NCBI GenBank assembly: GCA_030734395.1
Contig: JAUZTG010000044.1
Span: 620,001 to 684,000, forward strand
DNA: 64,000 nucleotides
Source of the DNA: Sarocladium kiliense
Taxonomy: Eukaryota; Ascomycota; Sordariomycetes; Hypocreales; Sarocladiaceae
Direction: 5' to 3'
Below are positions 20,438 through 33,100 of the stretch, in pieces (the stretch's first letter is position 1; each line of letters opens with the position of its first letter). The notes below the pieces were generated by a model, which was not told the origin of the DNA, searched no databases, and was given only the letters and a program-made list of their open reading frames with translations. The position numbers were made by a program, and so were the translations under genes.

Positions 20438-23404
20438 TCAAACAGGTCCGGCAACACCACTCTCACACTCTAGGCCATCCACATTACACATAGTGCCCAG
20501 ATTATCACTGGCAGCTCCGATCCAGACCTTATACGCTCCATCCACATCTGGCACAACCCAATCCTGGATCACTACATCCCAGACACTCAGGTCCTTCCTC
20601 GTGAGCGTAAGCTCAACCGTCTCGCTCTCACCAGGGGCGAGCTCCGAGGTCTTCTCAAAGTCACGCAGCTGGATCACCGGCGTGTCATAAGGAATACCCT
20701 CAGGGAACTGGAGATATGCCTGAACCGAAGCTTTGCCAGAGTGAGTCTTGCCAGTGTTGGTGACGGTCACGGAGAGAGTGTATGCAACATCCCAGAGCGC
20801 CGGATTTCCGCCTTGGCCACCTCCAGCACGGGGTCCGGGCTTCTGATCCTCGTTATAGCCCTCAGGATAAGCGTATCCCTTGTCAGCAGCGGCCGCAGCA
20901 GCCTTCTTCGCATCGGACTCGGAGAGCCATGAGTAAATGTAGCGCCAAACTGTGCTGAATCCATCAGGCTTCAATGCCTCCTTGTAGTCCGGGATGTCCT
21001 GGGAATAGTCCAGAACGGGACCCTTTGGCTCACGGGCCGGCGGGACAGTGTCTAGCTGGGTAACCTTCTCAATCTTCGCGTCGGAGTAGGAGAAGTTGGT
21101 GTAGCTGAGACCGTGACCAAAGGCGTAGCGAGGAGTGATGCCCTCCTTGTTCAACCACCTGTAGTCAATATAGAGGCCCTCAGAGTAAGTGTCCTGAGGC
21201 TGATAGAATAGGGCGAAGTCGATGAGCTTGGTGACGCTCTCCGGCATATCATCTTCCTTGTATGTGATGGAGTATGGCAGGTGGCCGCATGGTGAAGAAT
21301 CGCCATACAGGACGTTGGTGAGGGATTCGCCGGCCTCCTGGCCTGGCAAGTGGGCAATCAGAACTGACTTCACAGAAGGAAGATCATGCCACTCCTCAAG
21401 AACGAGGGGTCCGACGGTCTGCGCAACAACAATGACATTCTTGTACTTGTTCGCAACATCCTTGACAAGTTTGTCTCCGTTGTGCCAGGCGAACAGACGA
21501 CTGGCATCACGGTCTCCATGGTTGCCCTCAACAGTGTAGGTCTGTGGACTGTTAGCTCAAAAGCCTCAGGAGTGCTGTACTGAGATCTGGCACTTACATT
21601 CTCACCAGCGTCGGATGTAATAAATACGATTGCGACGTCATTATCTCCCACCTTAGCACTGGAAGGGTATGAGTCTGTGTTGTAGAAAGTCACATCGCTC
21701 GCGCGACTCTTCAATGCACCGATCGGATCATCAAGATACTCGTAGTCAACAGTACCAGATCCCCAGCCTTGGCCGAGCGTGCCCTTGTTGCAGTTGCGAT
21801 CTGCACACGCATTTGGACCGTCGGGGTTTACCTGAGCTGCTGTGCCAAACACCTTGATCGGCCTGGACTCAGAAAGAGGCAGGAGGCTATCGTTGTTCTT
21901 GAGCATTGTAATGGCATCTTGAGCAACCTGGCGGGCAATCACATCATGGTCTGCCTGCACCTGGACGAACTCATTGATGATACCCTGTGGTGAAGCTGGC
22001 CATGCACCCGCGTATAAGGGGCCTTCCCGATTATAGGAGTTGGTATCGAAGTTGGGCTTGGGGTAATCCTCCGAGTCCTGGCCCATCTGATACCAAGCGG
22101 CAACAATGCGAGTAGCCATATCGTTGAGTCTCTCCATAGGCACAGATCCGTTGAGAGTGGATCGCGTGAGCTCGTACATCCAGTATGAGTTGCCGAACAG
22201 CGGAATCTGTGTATCGCCAGGCATATCGAGATCAGTTCCAGCCAAAGCAGAAGCTACTCCGGACATCCTGGGTTGGTTGTGGTCAGCATGTTATGTAGGA
22301 AAGACATTGGGGTGTTCTCCTACTTCGCCAACCAATCGGTCATGACTAGTCCTTGGAAACCTAGCTCGTCTTTAAGAATACCGTTTACTAGGTACGGGTG
22401 CTGGCTGCATGCAGTTCCATTTACCTAGATCAAGAAGTTAATTCCAACCGATGCGGTGAGATAACGTTGCTAGTACTCACTCCGTTGTAAGCCGTCATGA
22501 CAGCGCCTACGCCGGCATGCACACCCTCAGCGAATGGCCAAAGGTAGAGCTCGTGCAAGGTACGATCATCTGCGCCAGGTCAGGACTTGCATCCCACGGA
22601 CTAGGACATGGCCTACCAATGTTCGCGCTGTATCCAGATTGGAAAGGGTTGTACATGCGGTACATCTCCTGTTCGTTACCAATAAGATGCTTGATCGTCG
22701 CAATGACTCCCTGTTCCTGGATACCCTTGATGGTTTCTCTGGCACCCACAGCTTGGAGGACAGGATCAGCACCGAAACCCTCCCAGTTGCGACCGCCCTT
22801 GGGTTTGCGGCCCATTGGTCCTACTGCTGGCGCCAGCCAAATGTTGACGCCCTTGCCGCGTGCCTCCTTGCCGATGGCAACAGCGCGCTCGTACATGAGC
22901 TTCTTGTCGAAGGTAGCGCCAACAGTGATACCATCTGGGAACACAGTGACATTGTCGGCCTGGCGCACTCCGTTCGCGGCGTCGTTGAGGCACAGCTGGG
23001 GGAACCCAACTCGGAGCGCTGAGCCAGTATTGCCATTACATCGTCTTGTGAAATCGTTAGCTCTAGTTTCGTCGAAAAGTCAAAGAGCATACCCTAAGAG
23101 AAGGTCAGTCTGGTTTTGGCATCAGCGAGTTTCTTAAGATTGGTAACGCACCCATGAAGATTCCAGTGCCGGCGGTAATGTTGGTCTTCTCCGCCAAAGT
23201 CATCGAGTCAACAAGCTCTCTAGCCTTCTCATAGCTCTCAGCCCATTCGTCAACCCAACCTCCAAAGGGAGCTGGGTAGTACGGGCGACTGGAGTAGCCA
23301 GCAGGAACAGAGGTCTGCCTCTTGTCGAGAAGCCCAGCGTCCGTCAAACCAGCCGCAAATGCGACCGCCAGACAAAGCTGGCTCGCGATGCCTTGATTCA
23401 GCAT
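20438..23404 (-). CDS. Secreted beta-glucosidase, glycoside hydrolase family 3
   Basis: Exons 23404-23152, 23093 (one base), 23044-22617, 22569-22481, 22424-22324, 22267-21598 and 21541-20438 give 881 residues. A signal peptide (LCLAVAFAAGLTDA) is followed by LDKR, a Kex2-type site. The GH3 barrel runs from about 45 to 370, with GRCNGNTGS, KGVNIWLAPAVGPMGRKPKG, NWEGFGADP and IKHLIGNEQE. The nucleophile is Asp287 in LGFQGLVMTDW. The second domain (about 405-640) contains MLKNNDSLLPL and AHLPGQEAGESLTNVLYG. The C-terminal fibronectin III-like domain ends near GAYKVWIGAASDNL. The enzyme releases glucose from cellobiose and other beta-glucosides outside the cell. The one-base exon, or equivalent twin intron, is required to restore FMGRCNGNTGS and is discussed in the findings. 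Confidence 0.93.
23045..23151 (-). other. Twin intron (stwintron-like) with a single exonic base between two introns
   Basis: On the minus strand, intron A is 23151-23094 (58 nt; donor G/gtgcgt, acceptor ctcttag). One G at 23093 follows, and then intron B at 23092-23045 (48 nt; donor gtatgc, branch-like gctaacg, acceptor cacaag). Removing A recreates the donor context GG/gtatgc for B. Removing both gives ATG-GGA-CGA-TGT (M-G-R-C), matching the family sequence. Any single intron over this stretch that uses the branch-supported acceptor is out of frame. Confidence 0.65.
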
Positions 23405-26024
23405 GATGAAATCCGAGATCGCTAGGTCAAAGGTGAGAACAGTGAAGGACTACTATTCACCTGCAATGAATGGCACAATGGCAAGCAGCACTCGAGCGCA
23501 CTTGCATTCATATCTACGAACTCTATAACAATCTCAGATACGGACCTCCTCGCTTAGCATGATGTCAGAAACATTGATCATCATCAAGCGAGGATCTAGA
23601 AAGGACCGATCAAGGCTCGTTCTCCGCTCTGGAATGCACCGGTATAACAAATTGGATTAAGACAATCGCCTCTTGGGTTGCGCAATGGCCCAAGTTATTC
23701 GCCAGCCACCTCCACTACTCAGCTTAAGAAACCCGCATCACGGGGCGCTTCGAGCGGGACAGCTCTGTCGAGATCAGGTTGCAGCGTTGCATTGTGGCCC
23801 AACCGTACTGATCGTCGTGGACACGGATGCTTTTTCGGAGCGGCGGGCGGGTACCGCTTCGGGACATCAGCTCGCTCGCTTCGGCTGAGACAGGACGCTT
23901 TTTTCGGGTACCTGATTCCTTTTGAGGCTTCTCTTATCTGATCTCGATGAAAGGGGGATCAAGCTGGTCCATGACGTGGGTTGTCTGTAAGCGGTCCGTG
24001 TAGGCCATGCGAGGACAAGGCTTTGAGGCGCAAGCTCAGACCAACTCCCTCCACAATACCCCAGATTATGGCTCGAGAGTTTGTACCAAGGATTGCGAAC
24101 GGGAATGACCGTGCATGACATAGCTATACTTTGACATGACTGAGAAGTCAACGAAAAAAAGGCACCAGAAACGACTATCACAAGCAAATGCATCGACGAC
24201 GCAATCGTCCTCGGCTTCTCCCAGACACTAATGCAGGTGTGCTCATGTGAGTTGAGCCGTAGCTGCATCCCGCGCGCCCGATCATCAGGCACTGGTACCA
24301 CACGGAATAAAGTTCATGGAGGGTGAAAGACGGTGAGAAAACGTGTAGCCCACCCACACCTATAGTGCGGCATCCATGTATGAAGCTTCAGCACGCGCCC
24401 TCAGCATTGGGGAGTTTAGTTGCTATCGCGTTTCTCAGCAATCTCGGAAGAAAGAAAGCCCTTACAGCTCATCAAAAGGAAAGACATCCTGGCAGCCAAG
24501 CTTTGACCTTATCCACCGCAAAAGTGTCTCGTGACAGCGGTGTGCATCCAGCCTCGAATGCTACCCCGTTTCCCTCCCCACTGGTCATCTCGGGAAATGC
24601 CTATCGTTATTATTATGCCATGCTTACGCAACTGGAAAGTCTAATCAGTGAAGCGTCATTGCGCACGAACCATGGGGCTCGATTGAGTAACATCCTCTAG
24701 CCCGACAGCTCTGGTTCGTGCGATTGTGTAAGTCAACTGCCGCGCTTGACGTGCAACAGACTATCGCCAGTCTGTCACCCTAGTAGAAAGCAAGCAAGCA
24801 AGCGGAGCAGGGGTCTGGCCCTTTCTCGGGCCGTTGAGCAGCCTAGTGAGGCTTCGCTTCTACTAATTAGTGTGGTTTCTCCGAATGTCGTGTTGAGAAT
24901 GACCTTCTGCTCCGATTGTTCAGTCAGGCAAAGACGAGGACTATCGGTTTCCACCGGCCGTGGCTTTGTCCGCGACCTGGATTGATACTCGCAGGCTAAA
25001 GTCACGGGCTAAGAGCCCTGCGAGAAACCTAAAGCCTCCGACTCTGAGCCGTTGCGCATCGAGATTCTGCACTACTATGCGATGCACCGGCTGTCAAGTT
25101 GCAAAGCATGCGTCGAAGTGCTTCTTTGCGTCGAGTCTCGCAATAACTAAACAGGCCGCAACTCAGCTCAGCTTATATTCCATCTAGCCTCACTGTACTG
25201 CTAGTCCGTAGGGATTCACATGATTCAACTGTTCCTCCCAGAAGCCCCCTTGGAGGGTATCATCGGCATCCGCATGATATGCGGAACAGCAGCTGAACAC
25301 CTTCAACGCAACCTTCATGAACCCCTCAACAACCTATCCGTCTCTCGGCGGCGGTGGCAACTCGAATGCATCCCTCCCTCTCCCCCTTCACTCCCACTTA
25401 TTCTTCCCTTCCCCTCACAAACCCTTGGGCCGCCCTCCCCCTCCCCCAGAAAACCCCGGGCCACCAAGTCCATCAATCCACCCACCATTGCCCTTCTTGG
25501 AAGGTCAGAGCCGCCTAGGCATGGTGAATCTCGCGATCGGTTGACCATGTGGAAACCCTGTTTCCCGCCTTTTTTTTCTTGATCGTGCTCTTTTTTTTTT
25601 CCCTTTCGCTTTTGGCTCGCACACCGGCTTTTGTTCCCCCGCAAAAGCTCGGACGTTGCGCCCTTCTGAGAAAGGTGCGCGTCTGGGCTGGGGTGGGTTT
25701 CAGTGCATAGGTTGACAGAACTTCCCCATGGGGACCGGGGATGTCGTGAGAAATGGGTGTAACAGGACCATTTGTAAGTGTCGCGGACGGAAGTAACGGA
25801 TAGCTGAGTAGAATGCTTGCATACAGCTCCCGTGTTGGTGTGATATAAGTATCTGCGTCAATTCCTAAGATATGTCTCGCGGGTGTCTTTGAGTCGTTGT
25901 CCAGATCCCTGTCTCCTCCAAGTGCCTGATCTCGGTCCCCCTTCTCCCTTGCGGCTCTCCTCACTACTTGAGGTATACCCATCTTGAGGTACGCAGCCCA
26001 AGTTGATCCAACAGAAACAGCAAC
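23405..26024. promoter_or_regulatory. Divergent 2.6-kb region between beta-glucosidase and lipase genes
   Basis: No gene is supported. Two XlnR-like sites (GGCTAAA at 24994-25000 and GGCTAAG at 25007-25013) sit about 1.0 kb upstream of the lipase and 1.6 kb upstream of the beta-glucosidase. A caag tetranucleotide run lies at about 24788-24802. T-runs occur near 25568-25600, upstream of the lipase. Open frames of up to about 155 residues near 25515-25982 are low-complexity and rejected. Confidence 0.4.
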
Positions 26025-27155
26025 ATGAGAGGACTTTTCTTCTTGTCGCTGGCCTCTCTGGCCATCGCATCTCCCCTTGGTTCTGTTGAGAAGTACTCAA
26101 GAGCTCTTAAGAGCAAGTGTAGGTTAAAATTCCACTGCTTTCTTGAGTCTGATAGACTGACAGTTTGATAGCTGTTGCTGTTACGGAGCAGACTCTTGAT
26201 AATTTTCAATATTATGTCCAGCACTCAGCGGCCGCGTATTGCAATGTCAGGCCGAGCTCTGGTGCTCGCATTACGTGCGGTAATGATGTCTGTCCTGACC
26301 TTGAAGGCAATGCCGTCACAGCCGTGAGCGGCTTCAGGTAAGTGATCTTCAAGGCATGATTGGAAATGAACTCGTGCTAACAACATGCCACCCAGCGGTC
26401 TCATCACTGGCATTGCCGGTTATGTTGCCACAGACCACGCCCGGAAAGAGATTGTCCTCTCGGTGCGCGGCAGCAACAACGTCCGTAACTTCATCACGGA
26501 TGTTGTCTTTGCCTGGACCTCCTGCCCCTTTGTTTCCGACTGCAAAGTCCACAAGGGTTTCCAAGCCGCTTGGGATGAGATCTCCAGTGCAGCCCAGAGC
26601 GCCATCAAGTCCGCCCGCGCCGCCAACCCGGGCTACCGTGTCGTAGCCACAGGCCACTCCCTTGGTGGCGCAGTTGCCACCCTCGGTGCCGTTTACATGA
26701 GACGGAATGGTATTACGGTCGATGTGTACTCATACGGCAGCCCTCGTGTCGGTAACGACAAGTTTGCCAACTTTGTCTCAAACCAGGGCGCAGGTGAGTT
26801 CCGCGTGACACACACGGATGACCCTGTCCCGAGGTTGCCTCCTATTATCTTCGGGTATCGGCACACGACGCCGGAGTACTGGCTTTCGACCGATGCCAGC
26901 TCCAATGAGTACCCTCTCAACGATATTCGCGTTTGTGAAGGTATTGCCAACATCAGGTGCAATGGTGGAACGTTTGGCTTCAATGTTCCGAGTCACCTTC
27001 AGTATTTCATCGAGGTGTCGGGATGCTCGCCTATCAATATCAAGAGGCTGGCAGTATCTTCACAATCTGCAAGCGATGATATCTCCGACGAGGATCTAGA
27101 GGAGAGGTTGAACAGCTGGAGCCAGATGGATCAGGACTATGTCAATCACGTGTAA
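26025..27155 (+). CDS. Secreted class 3 lipase / feruloyl-esterase-like alpha/beta hydrolase
   Basis: Exons 26025-26118, 26172-26337 and 26396-27155 give 339 residues. The first 16 residues (MRGLFFLSLASLAIAS) are a signal peptide, so the enzyme is secreted. The fold is that of fungal class 3 lipases. The nucleophile is Ser175 in ATGHSLGGA, the acid is probably Asp229 in HTDDPVPRLPP, and the base is His287 in VPSHLQYF. The lid region NNVRNFITDVVFAWTSCPFV and the Cys-containing tail (VCEGIANIRC, SGCSP) are typical. It should hydrolyse esters of glycerol; a feruloyl esterase is closely related and cannot be excluded. A 40-residue acidic C-terminal tail extends past the usual end. It is convergent with RAD7. 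Confidence 0.92.
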
Positions 27156-27324
27156 ATGGCAAGAGGCTGGGGACTTGGATCCTAAAGACAAAGCGTATGA
27201 ATGATTTATGATCTTCCTTGAACTCCATGGCAAACTCTGAAAGGATATATGAACCGATTCTAAACTTTGTGCGCCTTCTTCGCCCCGGATGCGTCAAATT
27301 GTACATTACAATAACTTACGATGT

Positions 27325-29387
27325 CTAAGCATCGCCTTCCGTGACCATGCCTTGAGCGTTTGGTACCCCGATGAGCACTGCACCTCTGGGGACTCGGACC
27401 TGCCTAACCTTCATGCAACCGAACACGTTGACCTTCTTAACCTTGGGACAGGATCGGAAGATGGAGCCCAGAACGAAGTCGTTCACGTTCTCACAAAAGC
27501 TGATCTCCAAGTTCACCAACTCGGGATAGGTAGCATCTTCGGAGAACGCTTCCTCAAAGGCCTGCTGAGAAATGTGGCGGCATCCGTGAATGTTCAGAAC
27601 CTTCATTCTTGATCCAGAATGTTCCATGAGGGCTTTGAAACCCTCGTCGCAAAGGCCAATGGAGTCAGGGTTGTCTCTTGGTCGTGTCGAATCCATATGC
27701 CGACACTTCTGCAAGTCAACAAACTCCAATGCCGGGTTTTCCCAGCCATCGAATAACCTAGCAAAACCCTGATCGGTCATGTGCTCGCTGTCAGTGATGC
27801 GAAGTTTCGTAAGAGCACGGCAGTTCTCATGAATCGCCTGCAGTACGGTGTCGTTGAGCAGAGGCATGACCTTGAGCGACAAAGTGTGCAATCTGCTGCC
27901 GCATTTCTCCAGAGCCTTCACGACAGCTGGCGAATGGGTTTCGTTTCGCAGCTGGAAACCCAAATGCTCTAGGTTTGGCAGGTCCCCTGCTGCCTCGACA
28001 CCGACGTCCGTAACCTTTTGGTTGTTCTCAACTTTTAGCCGAGTCAGGTTCGGTGTTGTCTTTTTAAGGAGAGCAATAGTCTCATCTCCAAAATGAAGGT
28101 CAGTGTAGTAGACCTGAAGGCCGCGCAGACTAGCCCCCTTCGCGTTCAGAAAAGCATGCCACTTGTCCTCTCTCAAAAGATTAGCGCCGTGTAGGTAAAG
28201 GTACTCGAGTTCCGTGTCGCGGGTCAGAAGATAGTCCATGACTTCGTCTTTGAACTGGATCGCAGAGCGTGCCTTGAACCGTCGCAGTTTGGGAGATACC
28301 TGGAAGATGCTGATGAAATCTTGATCTCCCAGCCTCGCACCATCATAAATATGAAGCACTTCTGTTGAGGGCTGTGCAAAAAGAGGAAGGGTTTCAGGTC
28401 GCAAGAGACGACGTTTGCTGAAGATCCGGGCAATCTTGTCCACAAGATGCTCAGGCAGGTCTCCAAAGCTGTCTGCCATGTCGACATTCTTGGCGAGGGT
28501 TTGAACACATAGTGTCGACAGGCTTTTGGTACCTCTGTCGCCATCTAGAATGCGGCTTTGTACAGTGCGTCGACTCCCGACGCCTCCTATCTGCTTCCGT
28601 GCCTGCTTTTTCTTCGGTTGTTCTCCTTGCCGCTGTTTGGCGATTTCCTTTCCACATGGCGCACAGCAAAGTCCACCGTCTGGACCTGCCACAGAGTAAG
28701 GTGTCACTGTGAAGCGTTTGCTGCAAACGGCACAGTTCTCCATTTGACCAGGAAGTGGCGCATGTCGTTCTTCGAAGATGGCTCTCGCTATAGCATCATC
28801 GTCATCAGAGTCTTCAGCGTCCTTCTTGCGCTTCTTGAAAGCCTTGCTAGCTTTGATCTTCTCAATGGCTTTTGTTTCTTCCGCCCGCTTGGCCGTCTTC
28901 TGTCCACTTTCTGTTTCACGGACTGAGCCTCTCCGTCCTGAAGCTACCGCTACCGTGACTGGTACGGACTCGCCTGCAACGTCTTCATCGACGCCCTCGC
29001 CATCTTGTGGGGCGCTAGCCGCAGCTTGTTGTCTTCTCTGTTCAGCCTCCTCTCGGATGCGCCTTGCTGAGATGTTGTGAGACTATGTTATATCAGCATA
29101 AGAGCAAAGGCTGGACCCGGGAGGGGCATCTTACGGCAAGGTAGTCCGTTAAAGCCGATTGTCTGCAATCAGTTAGCACCACCTCACGTATCATCTCAAA
29201 CTGTTGACATACGGTCCACTGATATGGCGAACAGGGCGTTGGGGTTGGTTGCCATTCTGAGGGTCATTTGTGTTGCCGTTCTGGCTCTCCTGTTGTCCTT
29301 GGCCATGACCCGAAGCTCGTCTTGGTCGCGCCCTGCACTGGTGTAAGCCATATCTCCAGAAAATTTGGATAAGCTGGCGACCTACAT
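27325..29387 (-). CDS. RAD7: DNA repair protein Rad7 (NEF4 subunit)
   Basis: Exons 29387-29386 (only AT of the start codon), 29332-29213, 29162-29135 and 29082-27325 give 635 residues starting MARPRRASGHGQGQQ. The spliced N-terminus contains HISGPQSALTDYLASHNISARRIR, a strongly conserved Rad7 segment. A Cys cluster follows (MENCAVCSKRF and GLCCAPCGKEIA), then an F-box-like region (SFGDLPEHLVDKIARIFSKRR). About a dozen leucine-rich repeats run to the end (for example LTRLKVENNQKVTDVGV and MKVLNIHGCRHIS). Rad7 works with Rad16 in global-genome nucleotide excision repair and in an Elongin-Cullin ubiquitin ligase. The gene is head to head with RAD16. The split start codon follows because only the AT/G junction gives Met in the conserved frame. 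Confidence 0.9.
29333..29385 (-). other. Intron splitting the RAD7 start codon
   Basis: 53-nt intron with donor AAAAT/gtaggt and acceptor accagtgcag/GGCGCG, read on the minus strand. Joining the flanks makes AT-G-GCG, which is ATG followed by Ala, in the frame of the conserved Rad7 N-terminus. Unspliced RNA reads ATG TAG at the same place, an immediate stop, so translation of this frame needs splicing. Confidence 0.6.
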
Positions 29388-30186
29388 TTTGCTTTTGCTT
29401 GATGAGCACCTGCAGGTCAGCGGTGAAGAAATGCAAATGTCCTGTCGTCAGGAAAACCCAAGTCTGAGCCAACCAAGGTCTCGAGGAGTGGCGAAAGCGC
29501 TCACAAATCGAGCATGAGAAGGGAGACTGGAGCGGATCCGATCGCCGCCACTGAACCAGGTACTGGGGGAAGCTGGATGCCGCGATTCGGACAGGGGGGC
29601 GCGAGTCGAACACGACGTCATGTGACTTGATACTGTCTGAACTCTGTTATCTGCACTGTCTTTAGTGCGCGAACATGCACGGAAAACACAGTCTGCGACC
29701 CAAATCGCACGGTCTCTTTAGCGGAATACCCCTGGCACGTGCTTTCGTGTAAAGTGCCTGCTTCACGGCTTTCACGCCTCGCCACCCTTCGGACGCTAGG
29801 CCAGCGTGAATTTTCCCAATGCGATCAAAGGCGAGAAACCCCTTGGCGCGAGTCGTGAGGTGTGATAGTGAATTGTATTTTTCTTTCGTTTCCTGTCGCA
29901 TCCCCTGACAAATGCCAAACAATCCGTACTGAGGCGAGCGCTAGCTGGCTGTGGCGATCTACTCCGTCCCTTGCGTGCCATCACCCACCTGTCATCACCA
30001 AAGCCGTCTTTACTCCCCGGACCACCTTCACTCCTTCTGCTTCTGATCCTACGTTTGTCTTTTGCCAGTTGCCTTCGTGTTCTTCTTCTCGTGTGTCCTT
30101 TCCAGCACCATCTTGGCTGCGGCTATTTTCCGCTTCCCGTGCAAGTGTTATCAGGCGCACCTGCACAACCTCAACTTCCATCGACC
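29388..30186. promoter_or_regulatory. Shared bidirectional promoter region of RAD7 and RAD16
   Basis: 799 bases separate the two start codons. They must carry the control elements and both leaders of two genes whose products form one complex. The RAD16 side (30000-30180) is C/T-rich and the RAD7 side is mixed. I cannot name a specific DNA-damage element. Confidence 0.6.
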
Positions 30187-33100
30187 ATGGCGCCTACTCC
30201 ACCACAGAATGGTAACGTGAAGTTGCTCTTATGATGCCAATTCTCGTCTCTCTAACATTGGTGGCTTAGGCATCACCCCTCGCCTGACCCGAACGAGATC
30301 TTCAGCCAGTCTATCATCGTCGACTGCTCCTACACCTTCCACGATGGCAGGATTCGACTCCGCTGCCAGCGGTGTTATCAAGCGACGCAGAGGCCGGCCT
30401 TCCAAAGCCTCACTTCTCTCTCAATCCAATATTGGGAGTGGCTCGGTGTCTTCCGTTGTCACTCCACGCGATACCTCTCCAGAAAATGATATGGAGTACG
30501 ATACCCCGGCAACGAGCAAGATGACATCTCCAGATGCCGACCAACCCAAGTCCAACACAAAGATCGAGATTCATCTTCCATCAAGGGTGTCAACACTCGC
30601 GAATCGCGAAGCTGGTCTTCGCGACAGTCCATATGCCCTCAAGTCTCGTGCTCGAAGGGCAGAGGTGCTTGATTCCGAAGACGAACTAGATGCTTCAGAC
30701 ATGTCTCGCGACGCTATTGTCGCTCGACGCCTCCAGGCGGAGGAATATGCAAAGATTCTACCTGGTGATCCATCCTCCAGCAGCACTCCTTTGTCTGGAA
30801 CGAGGGCTACAATGCTCACCAAGAGACCAAGAGCAGCGTCAATTATCGCGAATGGTCAACTGCCATCCAAGAAGTCTCGAACAGTCCAGGACTCGGACGA
30901 TGCTGCATCGGCGATCGACTTGGTTGATGAACCTCCAACCACTTGGACAAGCGATCAGCTCTCGGAACTCGACAGCGATAACTTGACCGAACTTGACATG
31001 GATGACTTGTCTGGTATCGAAACCTCTAGTGATGACGAGCCTATGGCCAAGTCCCGCAGAGGCAAGGGCAAGAGGCCGGCTCCGAAGCGAAGCCAGCCTG
31101 TTCCTCGGTCGGCTGGGAGACTCTCACGTCTCGGTGGGCGGCCGGCAGATCAGGCTTCGTCGTCGTCAAGTCGCAAGACCCGCTTGAACCCTCCTGAGGG
31201 CGATGAGTCTCTCAATGGCGATCAACTCGAGACCGAAGACGAAGCTATGGACGTTGACGACATGTTCTCCGAAATGGAATCCACCACTGTTAGCGATAGC
31301 GACGTCCCGAACGAGATGGAGAACATCGGAGCGCAGCGCAGAGCATATCGCAGGTCTCGCAATACGAAGCGGGAGAAGACGGAGCGAGGTCGCCTGGAAA
31401 CTCATCACCCCGAAATCAAGACCATGTGGGACGATTTGGAGGCGATGCCTGTCATCAAAGCTGGCAAGGCCCCTCAACCAGCAAGTATATCTCGTCAGCT
31501 CAAGCCGTTCCAACTCGAGGGCTTGGCCTGGATGACAGCCATGGAGAAGACCGAATGGAAAGGTGGACTTCTGGGCGATGAGATGGGTTTAGGAAAGACG
31601 ATTCAGGCAGTGTCCCTCATCATGTCTGATTATCCTGCGAAGCAGCCGTCCCTTGTGCTGGTGCCACCCGTCGCGCTGATGCAGTGGCAATCCGAGATCA
31701 AGTCCTACACCGACGGTACGCTTAAGACGTTCGTTTACCATGGCACGAATCAGAAAACCAAGGGTATCACTGTCAAAGACCTCAAAAAGTACGATGTCAT
31801 TATGATGTCGTATAACAGTCTGGAGTCCATGTACCGAAAGCAGGAGAAGGGTTTCAAACGCAAAGATGGATTGCACCTCGAGGAGAGCGTCATTCACGCA
31901 TTACACTTCCATCGCATCATTTTGGATGAAGCGCACTCCATCAAGACGCGATCCAGCATGACAGCGAAGGCCTGCTTTGCCCTCAAGACCGATTATCGCT
32001 GGTGTCTCAGCGGTACCCCTTTGCAAAACCGTATCGGTGAATTCTTCTCTCTCATTCGATTCCTCAATATTCGACCATTCGCGCAATATTTGTGCAAGCA
32101 GTGTCCTTGTGCCACTTTGGAATGGACCATGAACGAGGAGAGCCGTTGCACGCACTGCAAACACGCAGGGATGCAGCATGTTTCAGTTTTCAACCAAGAG
32201 CTGCTGAATCCCATTCAGAAGTACGGCAACTTTGGTCCAGGCAAAGAGGCTTTCCGCAAGCTTCGCTTGATGACGGATCGCATTATGCTGCGTCGCCTCA
32301 AGAAGGACCACACCAACGCCATGGAACTACCTGTCAAGGAGATTTACGTGGATCGTCAATTCTTTGGAGAGGAAGAGAACGATTTCGCCAACAGTATCAT
32401 GACCAACGGTCAGCGCAAGTTTGACACATACGTCGCTCAGGGTGTGTTGCTGAATAATTATGCCAACATCTTCGGCCTGATCATGCAGATGAGGCAGATC
32501 GCCGACCATCCTGATCTTATTCTCAAGAAGAACGCTGAGGGCGGTCAGAACGTGCTTGTCTGTTGCATATGCGATGAACCTGCCGAGGATACGATTCGCA
32601 GTCGCTGCAAGCATGACTTTTGTCGGGCATGTGTCGGTAGCTACGTTCGCTCGACTGATGAGCCTGATTGTCCACGCTGTCACATCGCTCTGACAATTGA
32701 TCTGGAGCAGCCAGAGATTGAACAGGATGAGACTCTCATGAAGAAGAGTTCCATCATTAACCGCATCAAGATGGAGAACTGGACATCGTCTTCCAAGATC
32801 GAACTGCTTGTTCACGAACTTCACAAACTTCGCTCCGACAACTCGTCGCATAAGTCCATCATCTTCTCACAGTTCACCACAATGTTGCAGCTGATCGAGT
32901 GGCGACTGAGGAGGGCAGGTATCACGACCGTGATGCTTGATGGTAGCATGACACCAGCGCAGCGTCAAGCATCTATTGAGCACTTCATGACAAATGTTGA
33001 CACAGAGTGCTTCTTGGTCTCACTCAAAGCCGGTGGTGTCGCGCTCAATCTGACAGAGGCCTCGAGGGTTTTCATCGTTGATCCGTAAGTTATTAGTATT

